DNA from: Tetrahymena thermophila SB210
Lineage: Eukaryota; Ciliophora; Oligohymenophorea; Hymenostomatida; Tetrahymenidae
Direction of reading: 5' to 3'
NCBI RefSeq assembly: GCF_000189635.1
Contig: NW_002476241.1
Span: forward strand, 1-64,000
Length of the DNA stretch: 64,000 bases
The position numbers and the translations under genes were made by a program. How positions within the stretch are numbered: the first letter of the stretch is position 1; every line of letters starts with the position of its first letter. Shown in pieces: positions 13,831-26,821 of this stretch. The notes below the pieces were generated by a model. The model was not told the DNA's origin. It was given only the letters and a program-made list of their open reading frames with translations, and searched no databases.

Positions 13831-14895
13831 AGAAATACTCGCGCATATAAATGAACTCAGAATACAACTTAAAATTAATTTTTATCATATTTATATATTT
13901 TTTATTGATTTTATTATGTATTAATAAAGTGTTTAAATATACATTTGATTTATAGGTAGAGAGAGAATTATTAATAGTAGAATTTAAAGTAAGGAACAAA
14001 TATCTTAAGTCAAAAAGATTAATCTTATTTATGATTTATGTTAATAAATAAAGGTTGAAAATAAGATGAATTAATATATTTATATCTAGAATATTATATA
14101 ATTTATTTTTATATTTGATATTAAAATATTTTGCAATAGAATAACAAAGCATTAATTTTAATTTATTTATAATTATTTTTATATTGATAAATAAATAAAA
14201 ATTTTCTTGAATAAAGTAATTCCTCATCTAAAATAATAAAACAGATTTCATTACATATATTAGGTTTTAATAAATAACTAATAAAAATAAGTGTCTTTTA
14301 AACTAAAGAAATGCAAGTCTTTTATAAATCATATTTAAAAATTAGAATGTATTAATAATAAAAATTTATTTATTTTTAAATTATAACTAAATATTAAATA
14401 AAAATTATCAAATATAGCTTATTCAGTTAAAAAATTTTCAAATAAAGAAAAATGTTTTATTTCCTGAAAAAATAAAAAATTTTTAATCAAAGATTTAATT
14501 TTTTGATTAAGAAATCTAAATTTTTTTATCAAAAATTTAATTTTTATTTAATTTTTTTTTTTACATATCATATGAAAGAAAAGAATGTTTAACTCTAAAA
14601 ATTAAATGTTTTACTAATTTAAAATTTATATTTCTTCATTATATAATTAAATCTTTGACTAAACATTTTTTGTTTTTTTAGTTTATTCAGGTTCGAAACC
14701 TATTTTGATACTTTTTTTTATTATTTTATATTTTCTTAAAATTAAAAGAATAATATTTATTATTCTACTAAATATGTATTTCCTTTGTAAAACCTAATTT
14801 TAATACTCTTGTATTAAGAAATTTTTTTTTTTTATTTTCACAAAAATGAAAAATTTGATTCATGTTTATTTTAATTACTAATTCAAACATAAAAT

Positions 14896-17800
14896 TCAAT
14901 TATCATTAATTTATATTTTAAAATTCGATAGATTAAATAGAATTTATTATTTATAGTTTCTAGTTCTTTTGCTTTTGGATTATAGATTTTGGTTTGATGC
15001 AACTTCAATAGGTATCTAGGAAGCGTTTTATATTGATGGAGAAGGATATTCTGTTAGTTTATCTATACTAAAATTTCTTTTCTTTCTTTGGGTAGTTAAA
15101 GGAGTACTAAAGACAGTATTTCCATCAGCCACTTTATTCAAAGCTTCTTAAGAAATAATATTTTTTAAATTTAAATCACTCACTTACTTAGCCATTTTAG
15201 ATTCAAGTGCAATTGATTACGCAAGTCTTTTTTGGGTTAAGGATATATCTTTTAAGCTGGTAGAAGGAATAACTTTTGATCTTTGTCTCTAAGTTAATAT
15301 TTTTTTAATCTTTGCTGAAATTGTTACTCCGATTTTGAAAAATAAATATAGTAGCTCTAAAAATATGATAAATATATATGAGAATATAATAATCCAAGAA
15401 AAACTAAGTCTATTATCTTCACTCATTAAAGATTCATTAATTAAGAAATAAAATAAGGATATAATAAAAGAAAATATTATTTCTACAAAAACATTCTTAT
15501 TATTTTAAAATTTATTTTTTATTGGTTTTTTAAGAATCAAATATCCAAGAACTAATAAGCTAGAAAGCAGAATCATAGTCAACTATATGTATTAATAATC
15601 TGTAAACACAACTATAGCAAAGCAAAACGTAAATCTTCTTATATTAAGTAATAAGTGAAACTCAGGATATAAACTTTCTTGGCAGATTACTTCAACTAAT
15701 TCTGCACATTTATTCTTTTTAAAAAGAATATAAGCAATGAATGGAGTAGGAATTATGCTCAAAAAAGATAATATATGGAAGATATTGTTTGTAGTAAAAA
15801 GGCAGTTATCATATGATATTTTGGTAAATTAAAGTATCGATGATAAAGATATTTAAACAAAAATAACTTATATAAGTTCCAGATAAGTGCTTGATTTGAG
15901 TTTTAAAAGAAATTTTTCTAAAAGATTTTTTACAGTAGATTATTTTCTATTTTATAAAAAAAATCTATAGAAACTCAAAACCAAAATATGAAAAAAAGCT
16001 ATTAATGATATTAAGAAAATAAGTTATCCTTTTATTTAAAAAAAAAATATTTATTATTTAAATTATTTTTTATTTAATATGATTTAAGTTTTAAATAAAT
16101 TAATAAATAAATACCTGAGTTTTATATAAAGAGTGCTGTTTGTTTTTTAGTTATAAATATGTCAAATGAGTCTAAGAAAGGAAGTTTTCCAAATACAAAA
16201 ATAAATGGGTTTGGAATAAAACCCATTTAGAGAGAGTTAAAGGAATCCAAAAATATTTATAAATTATATGGTTTTCTAATAATAAATAAAAATTATCAAT
16301 GATTTTATAAAATTAAATGTGAAAATTTACAGGATGTTTAAAAATGTTAATAAATAGAAAAGCTCTGACAGATCAACCAATGATGAAAGTAATGGTTAGT
16401 AAGCTGTGAAAATAAGAAATAAAGAGCTAATTATGATTGACTATGAAACAGTTTAGCCTGTAGAATGAGCTAGGTCAGTTGTTTTCTTAGCATTTTCACT
16501 TATTTGATAGCTAAATTAAACTGTAATGCTGTCTGAAATTAAATCACCACTGACTTAAGATGTATTGTTTTAGACAGCCTATACAATTAGCTTTAGATTT
16601 GTAGGAGGATTATTTTTAAAGTTGAAAAATGCTGAGTATGAATCGTTATTAATCTTCGTTAATGTAACATTAGAAGGTATATTTGGCTAAAGCTAATAAG
16701 AAAATGTTATATTTTGATTTTATTTAATTTCTGTATCAAACCCGTTAGATAAGAAAATTATTACAGTATTCTATTATTAATTGTTTTAAGTCAACTTTAA
16801 TTTTTTTTATTCTTAACAAATATTTTAGTAATTTTATGTGCCTGGTGGACAACTTATTACACACTAGTTTTTGTAAATAATTTAGCTACTTGGGCAAACT
16901 AACGGAACGCATTACGTTCCTTAAGAATTAAGAATTTCAGTCGAAGAACATTATAATTAGCATTAATTTTAAATTAGTTTAAAAGAATTAGAGCATTCTA
17001 CGCATTGATCAAGACTATACTTAACACAATTACTTATACTTAATTAGACACATGTTCCATTAAATTTAATAAAACCATCAGGACAGTTATATAAACATTT
17101 TTGAGAATATAAATTAAAACCATTAATACAAGTACTACATACAGTCTCAGAAAGACAGATACTACATCCATTTATAAGTTTATCACACCTTTAGCAAATT
17201 TAAATACTATTTTAAGTCACTCCAAGATATCCATCTGAGCATTAAGAAACACATTTTTGATCTAATAAGTAAAAATTACTCTTACATTGTTTGCATATAT
17301 TTCTATCATCTTAACAATTAGCACATTCATTTTGTATGCACATAAAGCAAATACTTTTATTTGAATCTAAATAATATCTTTAATTTAAAAAAATATTTTA
17401 AAAGATATTTAAAATAAAATAAATTATAATTTTGATTATTTTTTGAAATAATAGAAATTACCCTTTATTTATACAATCAGAATTAGATATACAAGTTTAT
17501 GAATTATTGCCAAGATTTTATAACACAGAAAAACCAAGCGAGCATTAAGCACAGTCAAATTATTGAGTGCATTATTTGCAATTTTATTAGCACTCATTAC
17601 ATGTCTAATTTTGAGGATAGTATCCTATAGGGCAGTCTTTTAAACACTATCCATTATTTTAAGAATTAAGAGGCTATAAGTTATACCCAAGATCGCAAAA
17701 TTAGCATTTATCTAATTAAGAATTTTAACAAGTATTACAATTAGATACTTAACATGATTTTTATTCACATACCTTTGCTAATTAATTTGTATTATATTCA

Positions 17801-19918
17801 GAAGGGCAAGATAATACACAGCTTTAATTACTTAATAGGTAAGTATTTTAGTTACATTTAGAGCAAGTGTTAGAGTTGCTGCATGTCAAGCAGTTTTAAG
17901 GACAATTTGAGCACATTTATTTTTATATGTTGGAAAAATAACCATCTGGACATTTGTCAACACAACTTGAGTTATTTAATAAGAAGTAAGAATTTTTACA
18001 TATATTACAAGTATTAATATCAGTACATTAATCACAATTCTGTAAGCAACTTTTGCATGTTTAGCTTGTTATATCAGCATAGAAACCATTTGAGCATCTT
18101 TAAGAGCAAAGTTAGGTCTAAAAATCAAAAAAGTATCCTTGACTGCACTTTGAGCAATCTTTGGAGGAAGAGCATTAATCACAATTTTACTTGCATTATG
18201 AACACGATTTTGGGTTTTATAACTCATAATACCCTAGAGGACAATTTTATAAGCATGTATTTTACCCTAATTAAAAGGAATTAGGTTAACAAATAAAGCA
18301 CTGGTTATTTGAACTCCCAAAACAACTTATACAATTTAAATGACATTACTAGCATTTTTAAATTGTTTCATCATAATATTACTAATTTTAACATTTATAG
18401 ACGCATTATCCATTTATATTGTTATATCCAGAAATGCACAGCTGACAACTATTTAAAAATAAACCATCACACTATTGACAATTATTTTGACAACTAATTA
18501 AAGTATTTTCTTATTTATCACAGAAATACCAATTATATGTATTGTTAATTTTCGGACCACACAATTATTATTTGTTAGATTATTCATTCGAAAAAACAAC
18601 ACATTTTTAATTTATTTATAATAGGCAGTTAGCATCATTTTATTAACATTTTTATGAATTTTAATCATAAAAGTATCCTTTTTTATCAATTTTAATAAAA
18701 TAAAATTCATTTTAAGCACCAAAAAACAAAATTTTTAAATAAATTAAGAAAAAAACTAGAAGTTTAAAATTAACAAAATTTAATTTACCAAATGGACAAT
18801 CTTAGTTAGAAGATGCGCAATTTCCATCAGCTAAATTATATCCTTATTTACATGATGAACAAATATTGTTTTTCAAAGATTAGCAATTGCTTTTAGATGA
18901 ATCAAAAGCAATACAACTATTGAATATTTGATTATAAATCTACAGAGGTTAATTACATTAATTTTTTTATATAGAGCATTCAAATTAATCATTTAATAAT
19001 AAATTTCCTTTGCAAGAAAGACACTAATTTTAATCAGGTCCAAAGCAAGTTTGGCAATCTTAATAACACGAAGAACAATTTCCTTAGTCATTAATATATT
19101 TACCATCCCCGCATTAAGTTATGCACTAGTTACCCAATTTAAGAAGATTTCTTGGCAGGCATTTTGTACATTCGTTGCTATTTGAACACTCAGCACAACC
19201 TGGTAGACATTCTTGAATAATTATTTGAGCAGATTTAATTGCAATATTATTAGGTGAACTTATCATATTAGTTATTGAAAGTACCTTTAAATTATTAAAT
19301 GGTATTTAACCTTTAATTTCTAAAAGAATTTATTTATAAAAATCTTACCAGTAAATTAGAAGTATCTGAGTGTGATAGATCTATATTAAGAAAATACTGT
19401 TTTTCTATTAATTAATCCCCACAAAAATCTAAATTAGAATCTGATATATTGATATTAGACTCTTGAAAAACTAAAGAATTAGGTATGATATTATTAGCAT
19501 TTATTTAAAGATTTTTTAAAGATAAATTTTTATCATCAAGGCTTATAATTAAAAAGGAGATCCTTACTCTGTAATGAGGATCTGCAATTAAAAGACTATT
19601 TTTATATGTTTAACCTTGAGTGATCAAGAGATCATTAAAATTATAACTCGGCTATTTTAAACATTATATAATACAATTATCCACAACATATTTAGAAGAA
19701 ATACTATCAAATATTGTTTATTGCCCTTATCCATCCTACTAACTCACAAAGTCAGAGCATTTACTTTTTTATATGTTTGTAAATCTAAATGGAGTGGATA
19801 ATTCTATAACAAATAAAATAATTTATCTTTATTAAATTAAATAAAATTATTTACATTAAGCTGAAGCATATTAGATTATAAATATTAAGTACAAGACTTT
19901 TGTAAATGTTAGTATCAT
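14896..19918 (-). CDS. Furin-like Cys-rich, multi-pass membrane protein
   Basis: The start at 19918 gives the signal peptide MILTFTKVLYLIFIIQYASA. A 51 bp intron (19804-19854) then joins exon 1 to a Cys-poor N-terminal domain. From about 19.2 to 16.9 kb there are many furin-like/GFR-type repeats (CLPGCAECSNSNECTKC, CLSC, NCPDGFIKFNGTC) spaced as CxxC...CxxxC. The C-terminal third has several hydrophobic helices: DLSELFYLLTFLNIL, FIPNPF, then HLLLNIRRFTFCFAIVVF and GYLILKKP. The protein ends in a polar tail at TGA 14896-14898. Further introns sit near 16.1 and 16.3 kb. I estimate about 1,500 residues. The helical block resembles that of other ciliate Cys-rich membrane proteins, and the gene is oriented like its giant neighbour. 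A surface or secretory-pathway protein is inferred; the ligand and function are unknown. Confidence 0.78.
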
Positions 19919-21508
19919 TTTTTTGACAATAAATTTGAGAAAATATCTATCTTGTGATTGTGTTTGGGATATTATAGATGATGATTGATAGAACTAATAA
20001 TTAAGTAATATTTTATTAATTATATTATTATCAATAAAAATTTGAACGAATTTATTTTTTATAGTTCAAGTTAACTTTTCATTATTCATGAAAAAGCAAA
20101 TACTTTAAATTACAATCAAATTTATTTCTATAATATTTTTTGTTTTATAAATAAGCAAATCTTTTATTCATAATACAAAACAAAGCAAATAATTTATCTA
20201 AATTAGAATGATTTTTCTCATAATTTTTAAAGAAAAAAGCAATTATTTAATTTTATACAATTTATTTAGGTTTACTTCAATTTTAAATTAAATTTTGTTG
20301 ATAAGATGCTAAAATAATGCAAATATATAACTTTGTTACTCAACACATTTTTCGATATTTGTTGGTAAATTTTTAATCAGTATTATTTGAAGTTAATTTT
20401 AAATAAGTATATTAACTAACACTAAATGATGAAATCATTAAATTACTAGCCCTATTTTAAATATACTAATTTTTATAAAAATTCTTTACACTTATCATAT
20501 AAATTTACTAAAAATACATTTTTCAAGATTTGACATAAATATAAAATTTTGTACAAAAAAAATTTTATTTTTACTAAAGTTAAATTACTGGAATGATATA
20601 TAAAAACATATAAATTAGAGTAAAAACAAACTTATTATATTTATCTATAAAAATGTCCATTAATTGACATTAAAATTGCTATAAAAATTTTCAAGCAAGT
20701 ATCCTTCTTTTATTTTTAAAAAATATCATTTTTAAATTCATATTAAATTCCATAAAAAAATTATAATCAGTAAAAAATTTATAAAATTTGTGTAGATTAG
20801 TTAAAAAAACATCATTAGATAATCTAGCAATATTTCATTTAGCAATAATGGTATGATTCATATTTTGATTTGTAAAATTTTATATTAGATATTCATAAAT
20901 AATTTTAAAATATAATCAAAATTAAATAACATATCAGAAATATATTCTTAAACCAATAAATTAATTCGTTTTCCTTAAAAATATGTTAAAGCTTTTATTA
21001 AAATTTCTAAAAAGCTAAAATTGATTTAAAATTTACGATTAAATCATTTTATTTAAAAATGTTTAATTGTTTAAATTTAAAATTTATATTCAAATCTTTT
21101 AATTAAAAAGTATTTTTCTTAAAGTTAATGTAACTTCAATTATAAGAAGCTACTTAATGTTAAATTAAACAATTAGAAAAGAACGATATATTAATATTTA
21201 AAAAAGAAAATGATTTTTAAGAATATTTAATAGATAAAAATAAAATAATTTTAGCGAGTATTGAATTTAAATTTTTAAAAACAAGAAAAAATAAATAAAA
21301 TTTTTAGAATATTTAATGTTTAATTTTTTCTTTTTACTGTAAAAATATCAAATTTATTTTGTTATTAAAGACAATGCTAGAATATATTTAAGAAAATTAT
21401 AATTAATTTAAAAATTATTAAGAATTTGATAAATTTTGAATTATCTATTTACATTTAAATATAAATAATAAAGTGATTGATTTTTGATTTTTTTTGCAAA
21501 ACTAATAA
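19919..21508. other. Intergenic, divergent promoter region
   Basis: About 1.6 kb of A/T-rich DNA separates two divergently transcribed genes: the Cys-rich membrane protein to the left and the hydrolase to the right. I found no reading frame with protein-like composition, no RNA gene and no clear repeat. Confidence 0.6.
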
Positions 21509-22440
21509 ATGGGTTCAAGTATATTTAAAGAAAATTAAACTTGGTTTTTAAAGGTCTAACAATTATTTTATATTAAAAGTACTTAATATAGTTGATAAAA
21601 ATTTATTCCCTGCTCCAGAGCCAAGCTACAACTTTCAAACTTTTACTGGAGATGCTTATATCGAATTTGTAAATTCTTAATATGAGCAAAGTAAAATTTT
21701 TTAAAATTTGATAATAATCTGCTTTAAATATGCGAAATAAATGCATTTTTATGTTTTAATTTTCAAAAGATAAAGAGAATACTCATTAAATACCTCTTTT
21801 AGTAATACCTTATTATGAAAACGGTATCCTGAATGATAAATATTTAGTATATTTTCATGGAAACGCTGAAGACATTGGGCTCTCATATTAGTTTTTATTT
21901 AGTATGCAGATGATTTTAAAAATGAACATAATTGCTGTAGAATATCCTGGTTATGGTATTTATAAATCAAGAAAAACAACAGCAGAGTGCATCAAATCTG
22001 ATTCTTTAACTGCTTATAATTATATCCTCAAAAGATTTAAGACAAGAGAGCAAAATATTACCATATTGGGAAGATCTATTGGAAGTGGTCCAGCTTCGTA
22101 TGTTGCTTCAAAATAAACTCCAAAAGCTCTAGTTTTGATAAGCGCCTATATATCAATCAAACATCTTATTGGACATCACATTTGTAACTGCATTTCATTT
22201 TTTATATCAGAAAGATTTAATAATATTGAATGCATGAATAGCGTTTCATCTCCGGTTTTATTAATACATGGAATGCAAGATACCTTAATCCCACCAAATA
22301 ACTCGCAAATGCTTTAGTAAAGATTAAAATCTTAAAATAAAATAGTTACTGGAATATATCACAAACATATGACTCACAATGATTTTGATGAAAGAAATGA
22401 CATTTCAATTAAAATAAAGTAGTTTTTGGAAACAATATGA
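21509..22440 (+). CDS. Alpha/beta hydrolase, ABHD17-like
   Basis: Three exons (21509-21518, 21592-21690, 21770-22440) join in frame to a 259-residue protein, with introns of 73 and 79 bp. The N-terminus MGS.DKNLFPAPEPSYNF matches the PEPxY opening of the ABHD17/FAM108 (Bem46-like) family. Visible catalytic features are the oxyanion-hole FHGNAED near residue 66, the nucleophile elbow GRSIGSG with Ser near 139, an Asp in GMQDTLIP near 206 and a His in THNDF near 238. ABHD17 enzymes are serine hydrolases that remove palmitate from membrane proteins. The Cys cluster that anchors mammalian ABHD17 at the N-terminus is not seen here. The tiny first exon of ten bases is set by the frame and by the conserved N-terminal motif. 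Confidence 0.88.
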
Positions 22441-23258
22441 TTACTTATTACAAATTAAATTAAAAATGCCATATTTAATCTTATTAAGACCGTAAGACAA
22501 TATTATACAAAATATTATTTATATATTAACTTGTTCATTTGCCATTAAATACTTCATAAAATATTTTTTAATTTGCATCTCAAATTTAATTTAGTTTTAA
22601 ATTATTTATTAAAGTGAATTAAATTTCTTTTAAGTTTTAACATACTTTAAAAAAAATATATTAGTGATACATCCAAAATAATATTTATCCTATTCCATTA
22701 TTTAATTAAAATATATTATTTTTATAAAGCTTATTTGAATTTATATTTTTATATATTAAACAAATACATTTATTCTTATTCAAAATTTTTTTTTAAACTT
22801 TTAAAAAATACAGTAATATATAAAAGAGACTTATTATTACTTAATTTTTAAGTTAGCTATACTGTTTAAGTTTATTTATATGTATATTTACAAATTTTAT
22901 AGATTGTTTATTTTAAAAAATCTTAAGTTCATATTCTAAAATTTTATTTTTAGGTTTGCAAGCAGGCTTCTTACTTAATATACTATTACAATTTTATTTT
23001 TCCTATTACTTTGAGATATAAATGTGATAGTTTTATTACATTTAATATTTTTCTAATTAATCTATTTATTTGAGTTTTAATTTTTTAATATTTCTTAAAA
23101 TCATTAAAAATAAATATAAGCAATTTTAAAAATCATGTTAGGCATGAGAATATTTACATTTTAAAGTATTCCTGTATTCTGCAATTAAAAATTATTGCAA
23201 AAATTAAATATATTTTAAGGATGTATTATGGATAGAAATATTTATTGATTCATTATTT
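22441..23258. other. Intergenic, convergent 3' ends
   Basis: About 0.8 kb of A/T-rich DNA lies between two convergent genes, the hydrolase and the two-TM protein. It should contain both 3' untranslated regions. I see no repeat or reading frame worth reporting. Confidence 0.6.
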
Positions 23259-25409
23259 TCAGTTTGTATAATTATTTTCATATTTAAAATAGAGGTCATT
23301 ACTGAGCATTTTACCTGATAATTAGATATCTGATTATTTTAAATTAACAAACTTATTTTTTTGTTCTATAGATCCACTGATCTCGAACTGTTTTGGTTTT
23401 TGGGCATGCATAAAATCTAAAGGAGTGTTTAGCTATATAGAATTTCTATATGAAAAAGGATGCTATTTTTTAATTTCATGGTGATGGCTGTTATTTTCAT
23501 TTGACAGCTTTGCACTGACAGAAGAGCAAATGTCTATATCATCTTAAGATTTTTTAACTAAATCAAACATCTCTTCTTTGATTAACTCTATGCCGATATT
23601 ATCTTACTTATTTACATTATTTTTATTAAAATTTTAATTTACATTTTGTTCTAGTTTTTCTTTCAAATCTTTATCTAGCATTTTAATTAAATTTCTATCA
23701 AATAATGATTAATTTTAATTTTTCTTAATGACTTAATAATCATCTCTTAAAGATTTAATTATTTCATCTTCATTTTTTTAATCTTAGTAGAACGAGCCAT
23801 CAAAGTTATCAAAATTTCTAATCTGATCATTACTTTTTGTGAATACATTTTTATAGTACTTGTTATCTTAAAAATAATCGATGTTAAGCTATGGTCTAGG
23901 CAAAAACTCAAATAGCCTGATTTAGTGTTCGTTTAGAAGTAAATGTTTAAGTTTATCTACTTCTATTAATTTTCTTATAATGTTAAATATATCTATATTA
24001 CTATAAATATTTTTTGTCGCATAATCAATCAGCCTGGATTTAGGAGTTTAGCACCATTAAAACCATCTAAAACAATTAATCAGATTTTCTGTAAACCCTA
24101 TTTATTTAGCTTTTTTGGTTTATTTATTTTGTGGTGTAATTTAACTCTATCCTTTTTGGTGTTGCTAAAATATGGGTGTTTAAGAGTTTATTTGTTTATT
24201 GTTAGCAGTAGAACTACTCGATAAAGAGTCTTTTTTTATCTCTGTATTTTTTTGTTGGTTAAAAAATGATTTTTTATTCTATTTAGCATCCTATCCTTAA
24301 GAGATATTATTTTTTTAATCTGAATTATCTTAAATATCATAGATAGAATTGAGAAGTTTTCTGTTTAGTTCTACTTATGAAAATGGGCGACATATAAAAT
24401 AGCCAATTGCTATTATAAAATTAAGTAATCCTCCTACTTATGAAAATGCCTAAATCAATTTCATATATTTTCTAAAGATTAAAGTTTCAGCATTCTTTTC
24501 ATATAAAACAGTAAACCTAAATATCTCAGAGCTAGAACGTGTTAATATCATTTCTCTTTATGATGAATATGTTATCTACTCGTTAGTGTGGGTATCATCA
24601 GAAATCAATCCAAAATCACTTATAATTTTATTATTTATTAAAGATATAACAATGTCTTTCTCTAGATCCTAACCAGTTGTCCAGAAAAGATTTCTTCCTA
24701 TTGGAGAGAAAGGATTATTTCTTTTTGTAATATTTGTAGTAAAGTCTTAAAAATACACAGCTAAAGAAGGTTTAAGCATCAAATCTTTTGCTTATGCTGT
24801 ATTATTACAATTTTATCCAATACATTAGTGAACTTAAAACTCAACAGATTAAAATTTCTATCCTGAAAATTCTCCTTCAATGGTAGGAAATTTACCATTA
24901 GTTTATGTTTAATTCAAAGACAAACAATACATTTTCTTGATAGGTAGTTAATAAAAATAATCCTTAACTTGACTGAGCAAAAAGTGATTTTTATTGCAAC
25001 GTTCTACATTTAAAGGAATGCTTTTTTATATCTATGAAGAATCCCCTTATTGAGAATATGTTCTATCAATAACATTTTAGAACGCTTTAATAGAATAAAT
25101 ACCTTCATCAAAAAAATGCTAATAAAGAGAATCTTATAATCCGAATGCTATAGTAAATTTATCAGGGATAAGCTCATAAGTAGGTTGCTATTTTATATAA
25201 TTTGATTGCTAAATAACTTATGGGTTGTCTTACTCTATTAAGACGATTCCTATGCTAATTATATTATAAATAATGAATCCCCAAATTCCAATCGTAACTA
25301 TTCCTCCAAGTTTCGTTTTATGGTATTGTTTTTGATTGTATCTAATGCTCACCGTTTAACCAAATACATCTATTATTTCTAAAAATGATTACTTTTCCTT
25401 ATTACTCAT
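23259..25409 (-). CDS. Two-TM ectodomain protein of a ciliate-specific family
   Basis: This single uninterrupted frame of 717 codons begins MSNKEKQSFLEIIDVFG and ends at TGA 23259-23261. A first hydrophobic segment lies at about residues 36-58 (LGGIVTIGIWGFIIYNIISI) and a second at about 324-342 (GGLLNFIIAIGYFICRPF). Between them is a domain of some 260 residues with several cysteines (VERCNKNHF, HQCIGQNCNN). After the second helix comes a long polar Gln/Asn/Ser/Lys-rich tail. It holds the conserved-looking block DKLKHLLLNEHQIRLFEFLP. I recognise this layout from ciliate proteins annotated only as transmembrane. Two helices around a Cys-containing loop is also the topology of trimeric channels and ERGIC-type cargo receptors, but no specific motif decides between these. 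Function unknown. Confidence 0.82.
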
Positions 25410-26821
25410 ATTCTTTTTTATTATTTGTTTTTCTTGATTTTATTTTTATAAATTGATTAAATTTAATTATTAATTGTAATAAACTTTTGAATTGCCATCT
25501 AAATATTTATAAAAAAGAAATTAGAAATTCCTATTTATTCAAATTTAGATTTTTTTTAACAATATTTTGTTCATTTTATATTTTGAGAGACAAATATATC
25601 ATTGAGAAATAGATATTTTTATTTTTCAAAACTATTCAAGAAATTCCTAAAAAAAATATTTATTATTACTACTACAAAAATTGATTATAATTTATCAATC
25701 CATGTAAACAGATTTTATTGTTCAGTTAAATATTTTATTTAAAATATAAGGAAAAGTTAAAAGTGATTATTTTTATCTTAAAGCTTAAAAATTAAAACTA
25801 GCTTTAGATTTAAAGAATAGATTTCAAAGTATCAAAAATCTAACAAAAGTCTTATCAGAGGTAGAATAGAAGAAAATATTAACTAATAATAACCATAATA
25901 ATATAATCAGTATTCAAAAATACATTTAGTTATAATAATAACAATCAATAAATTAATAACTTGAGATAATTTAGACCAAATAAAAAATACGATTTTTAAT
26001 TTTAAAATAATACTAACAGTAAATAACTTCAAAAATATTGATGCGCACTTATTTTTATTTTTTTTGAAAAGAAAATATAAAATACCACAGATTTCATTTG
26101 AAAAAAGGTTATCATATATTTTATTTAAAGAGAAATATATTTAAAATCAAATTTAAAAAATACTTTTTATTTTAGTTAAATTAAACAAAGTAGCATGTTT
26201 AACTAAAAATTTTAGACTTCAATTATATTTTTATTGAAAAGATAAAACAAAAATATTAAAATTATGAAAAATGATATTTTAGTAGATATTTTCTGATGTA
26301 TTTATAAATTGGATATTTAGAATAATATTTGCTAATATTAAACTATTAATTAAGGATAATTAATAGACTTTTTCTCCAAAAATCTAAAAAAATTAAATAT
26401 TCAAAATATTCTATTTACTATTTAATAGATTAATATAAGTAGCTGCTCAACTAAACATTTTAGATGTAAAGAAATATCTATTCAAATGATTAAACAAAAA
26501 TATTAAAATATGAAAGGTGATATTTTAGTAGATATTTTCTCAAATATTTAAAAACTGGATATTAAGAACAAAATTAGTTAATTTTAAATTATTAATTATG
26601 GAAAATTAAAAGCCTTTTTATCCAAAAATTTATAAAAGTAAAATATAAATAATGAAATAAGTTTCAATAATAATACTATACACATTAATTTTAATATTAA
26701 AAAGATTATTTTAAATAAAACTTCTAAGTCTTAATTATCATTTTATTTTACTGGGAGAAATAAAATTAAATTAAAAACACACATTATTAATATTTTTTCA
26801 CTTAAAAAATTAAAAAATTAT
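25410..26821. other. Intergenic with a tandem duplication
   Basis: This 1.4 kb gap separates the start of the two-TM gene and the stop of the UBL-LRR gene, both on the minus strand. It is A/T-rich and lacks a credible reading frame. Its right half contains a diverged tandem duplication, listed separately. Confidence 0.6.
26188..26660. repeat. Diverged tandem duplication, period ~250 bp
   Basis: Two head-to-tail copies start near 26188 and 26438. Shared segments in the same order are AAGTAGC, AACTAAA.ATTTTAGA, AAACAAAAATATTAAAAT, GATATTTTAGTAGATATTTT, and CTTTTT.TCCAAAAAT.TA near the end. Divergence is considerable and no coding frame is shared, so this is an old non-coding duplication. Confidence 0.7.

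Larger units (their letters stand above)
11168..14895. other. 3.7 kb A/T-rich intergenic desert with degenerate repeats
   Basis: This stretch lies between the start of the telomere-proximal giant gene and the 3' end of the next minus-strand gene. Most is simple A/T-rich sequence without a convincing reading frame. The part from about 12777 to 13830 holds diverged repeat copies and a G/C-rich inverted repeat, listed separately. The promoter of the giant gene should lie near 11168-11400, but no motif stands out. Confidence 0.6.

Noticed and set aside
13754-14227. Two minus-strand frames of 81 and 63 codons in the intergenic desert
   Set aside because: Composition is Asn/Ile/Lys/Tyr/Phe as expected by chance at this A+T content. 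They overlap degenerate repeats, with no motif, signal peptide or recognisable homology.
14685-14705. GGTTCGAAACC as a tRNA T-arm
   Set aside because: Flanking sequence gives no acceptor, D or anticodon stem; it is an isolated palindrome-like match.
14940-15658. Plus-strand open frame ending at TGA 15656-15658
   Set aside because: It is open for over 200 codons and hydrophobic. The minus reading over the same bases matches the C-terminal helices and tail of the Cys-rich membrane gene and connects to its upstream exons.
16161-16470. Plus-strand gene starting MSNESKKGSFPNTKINGFG, with an intron
   Set aside because: It looked attractive, but the opposite strand carries the membrane helices of the Cys-rich protein (DLSELFYLLTFLNIL, FIPNPF) with a well-placed intron. 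The plus reading is its shadow.
18057-18497. Plus-strand frames over the Cys-rich repeats
   Set aside because: They are antisense to clear furin-like repeats on the minus strand.
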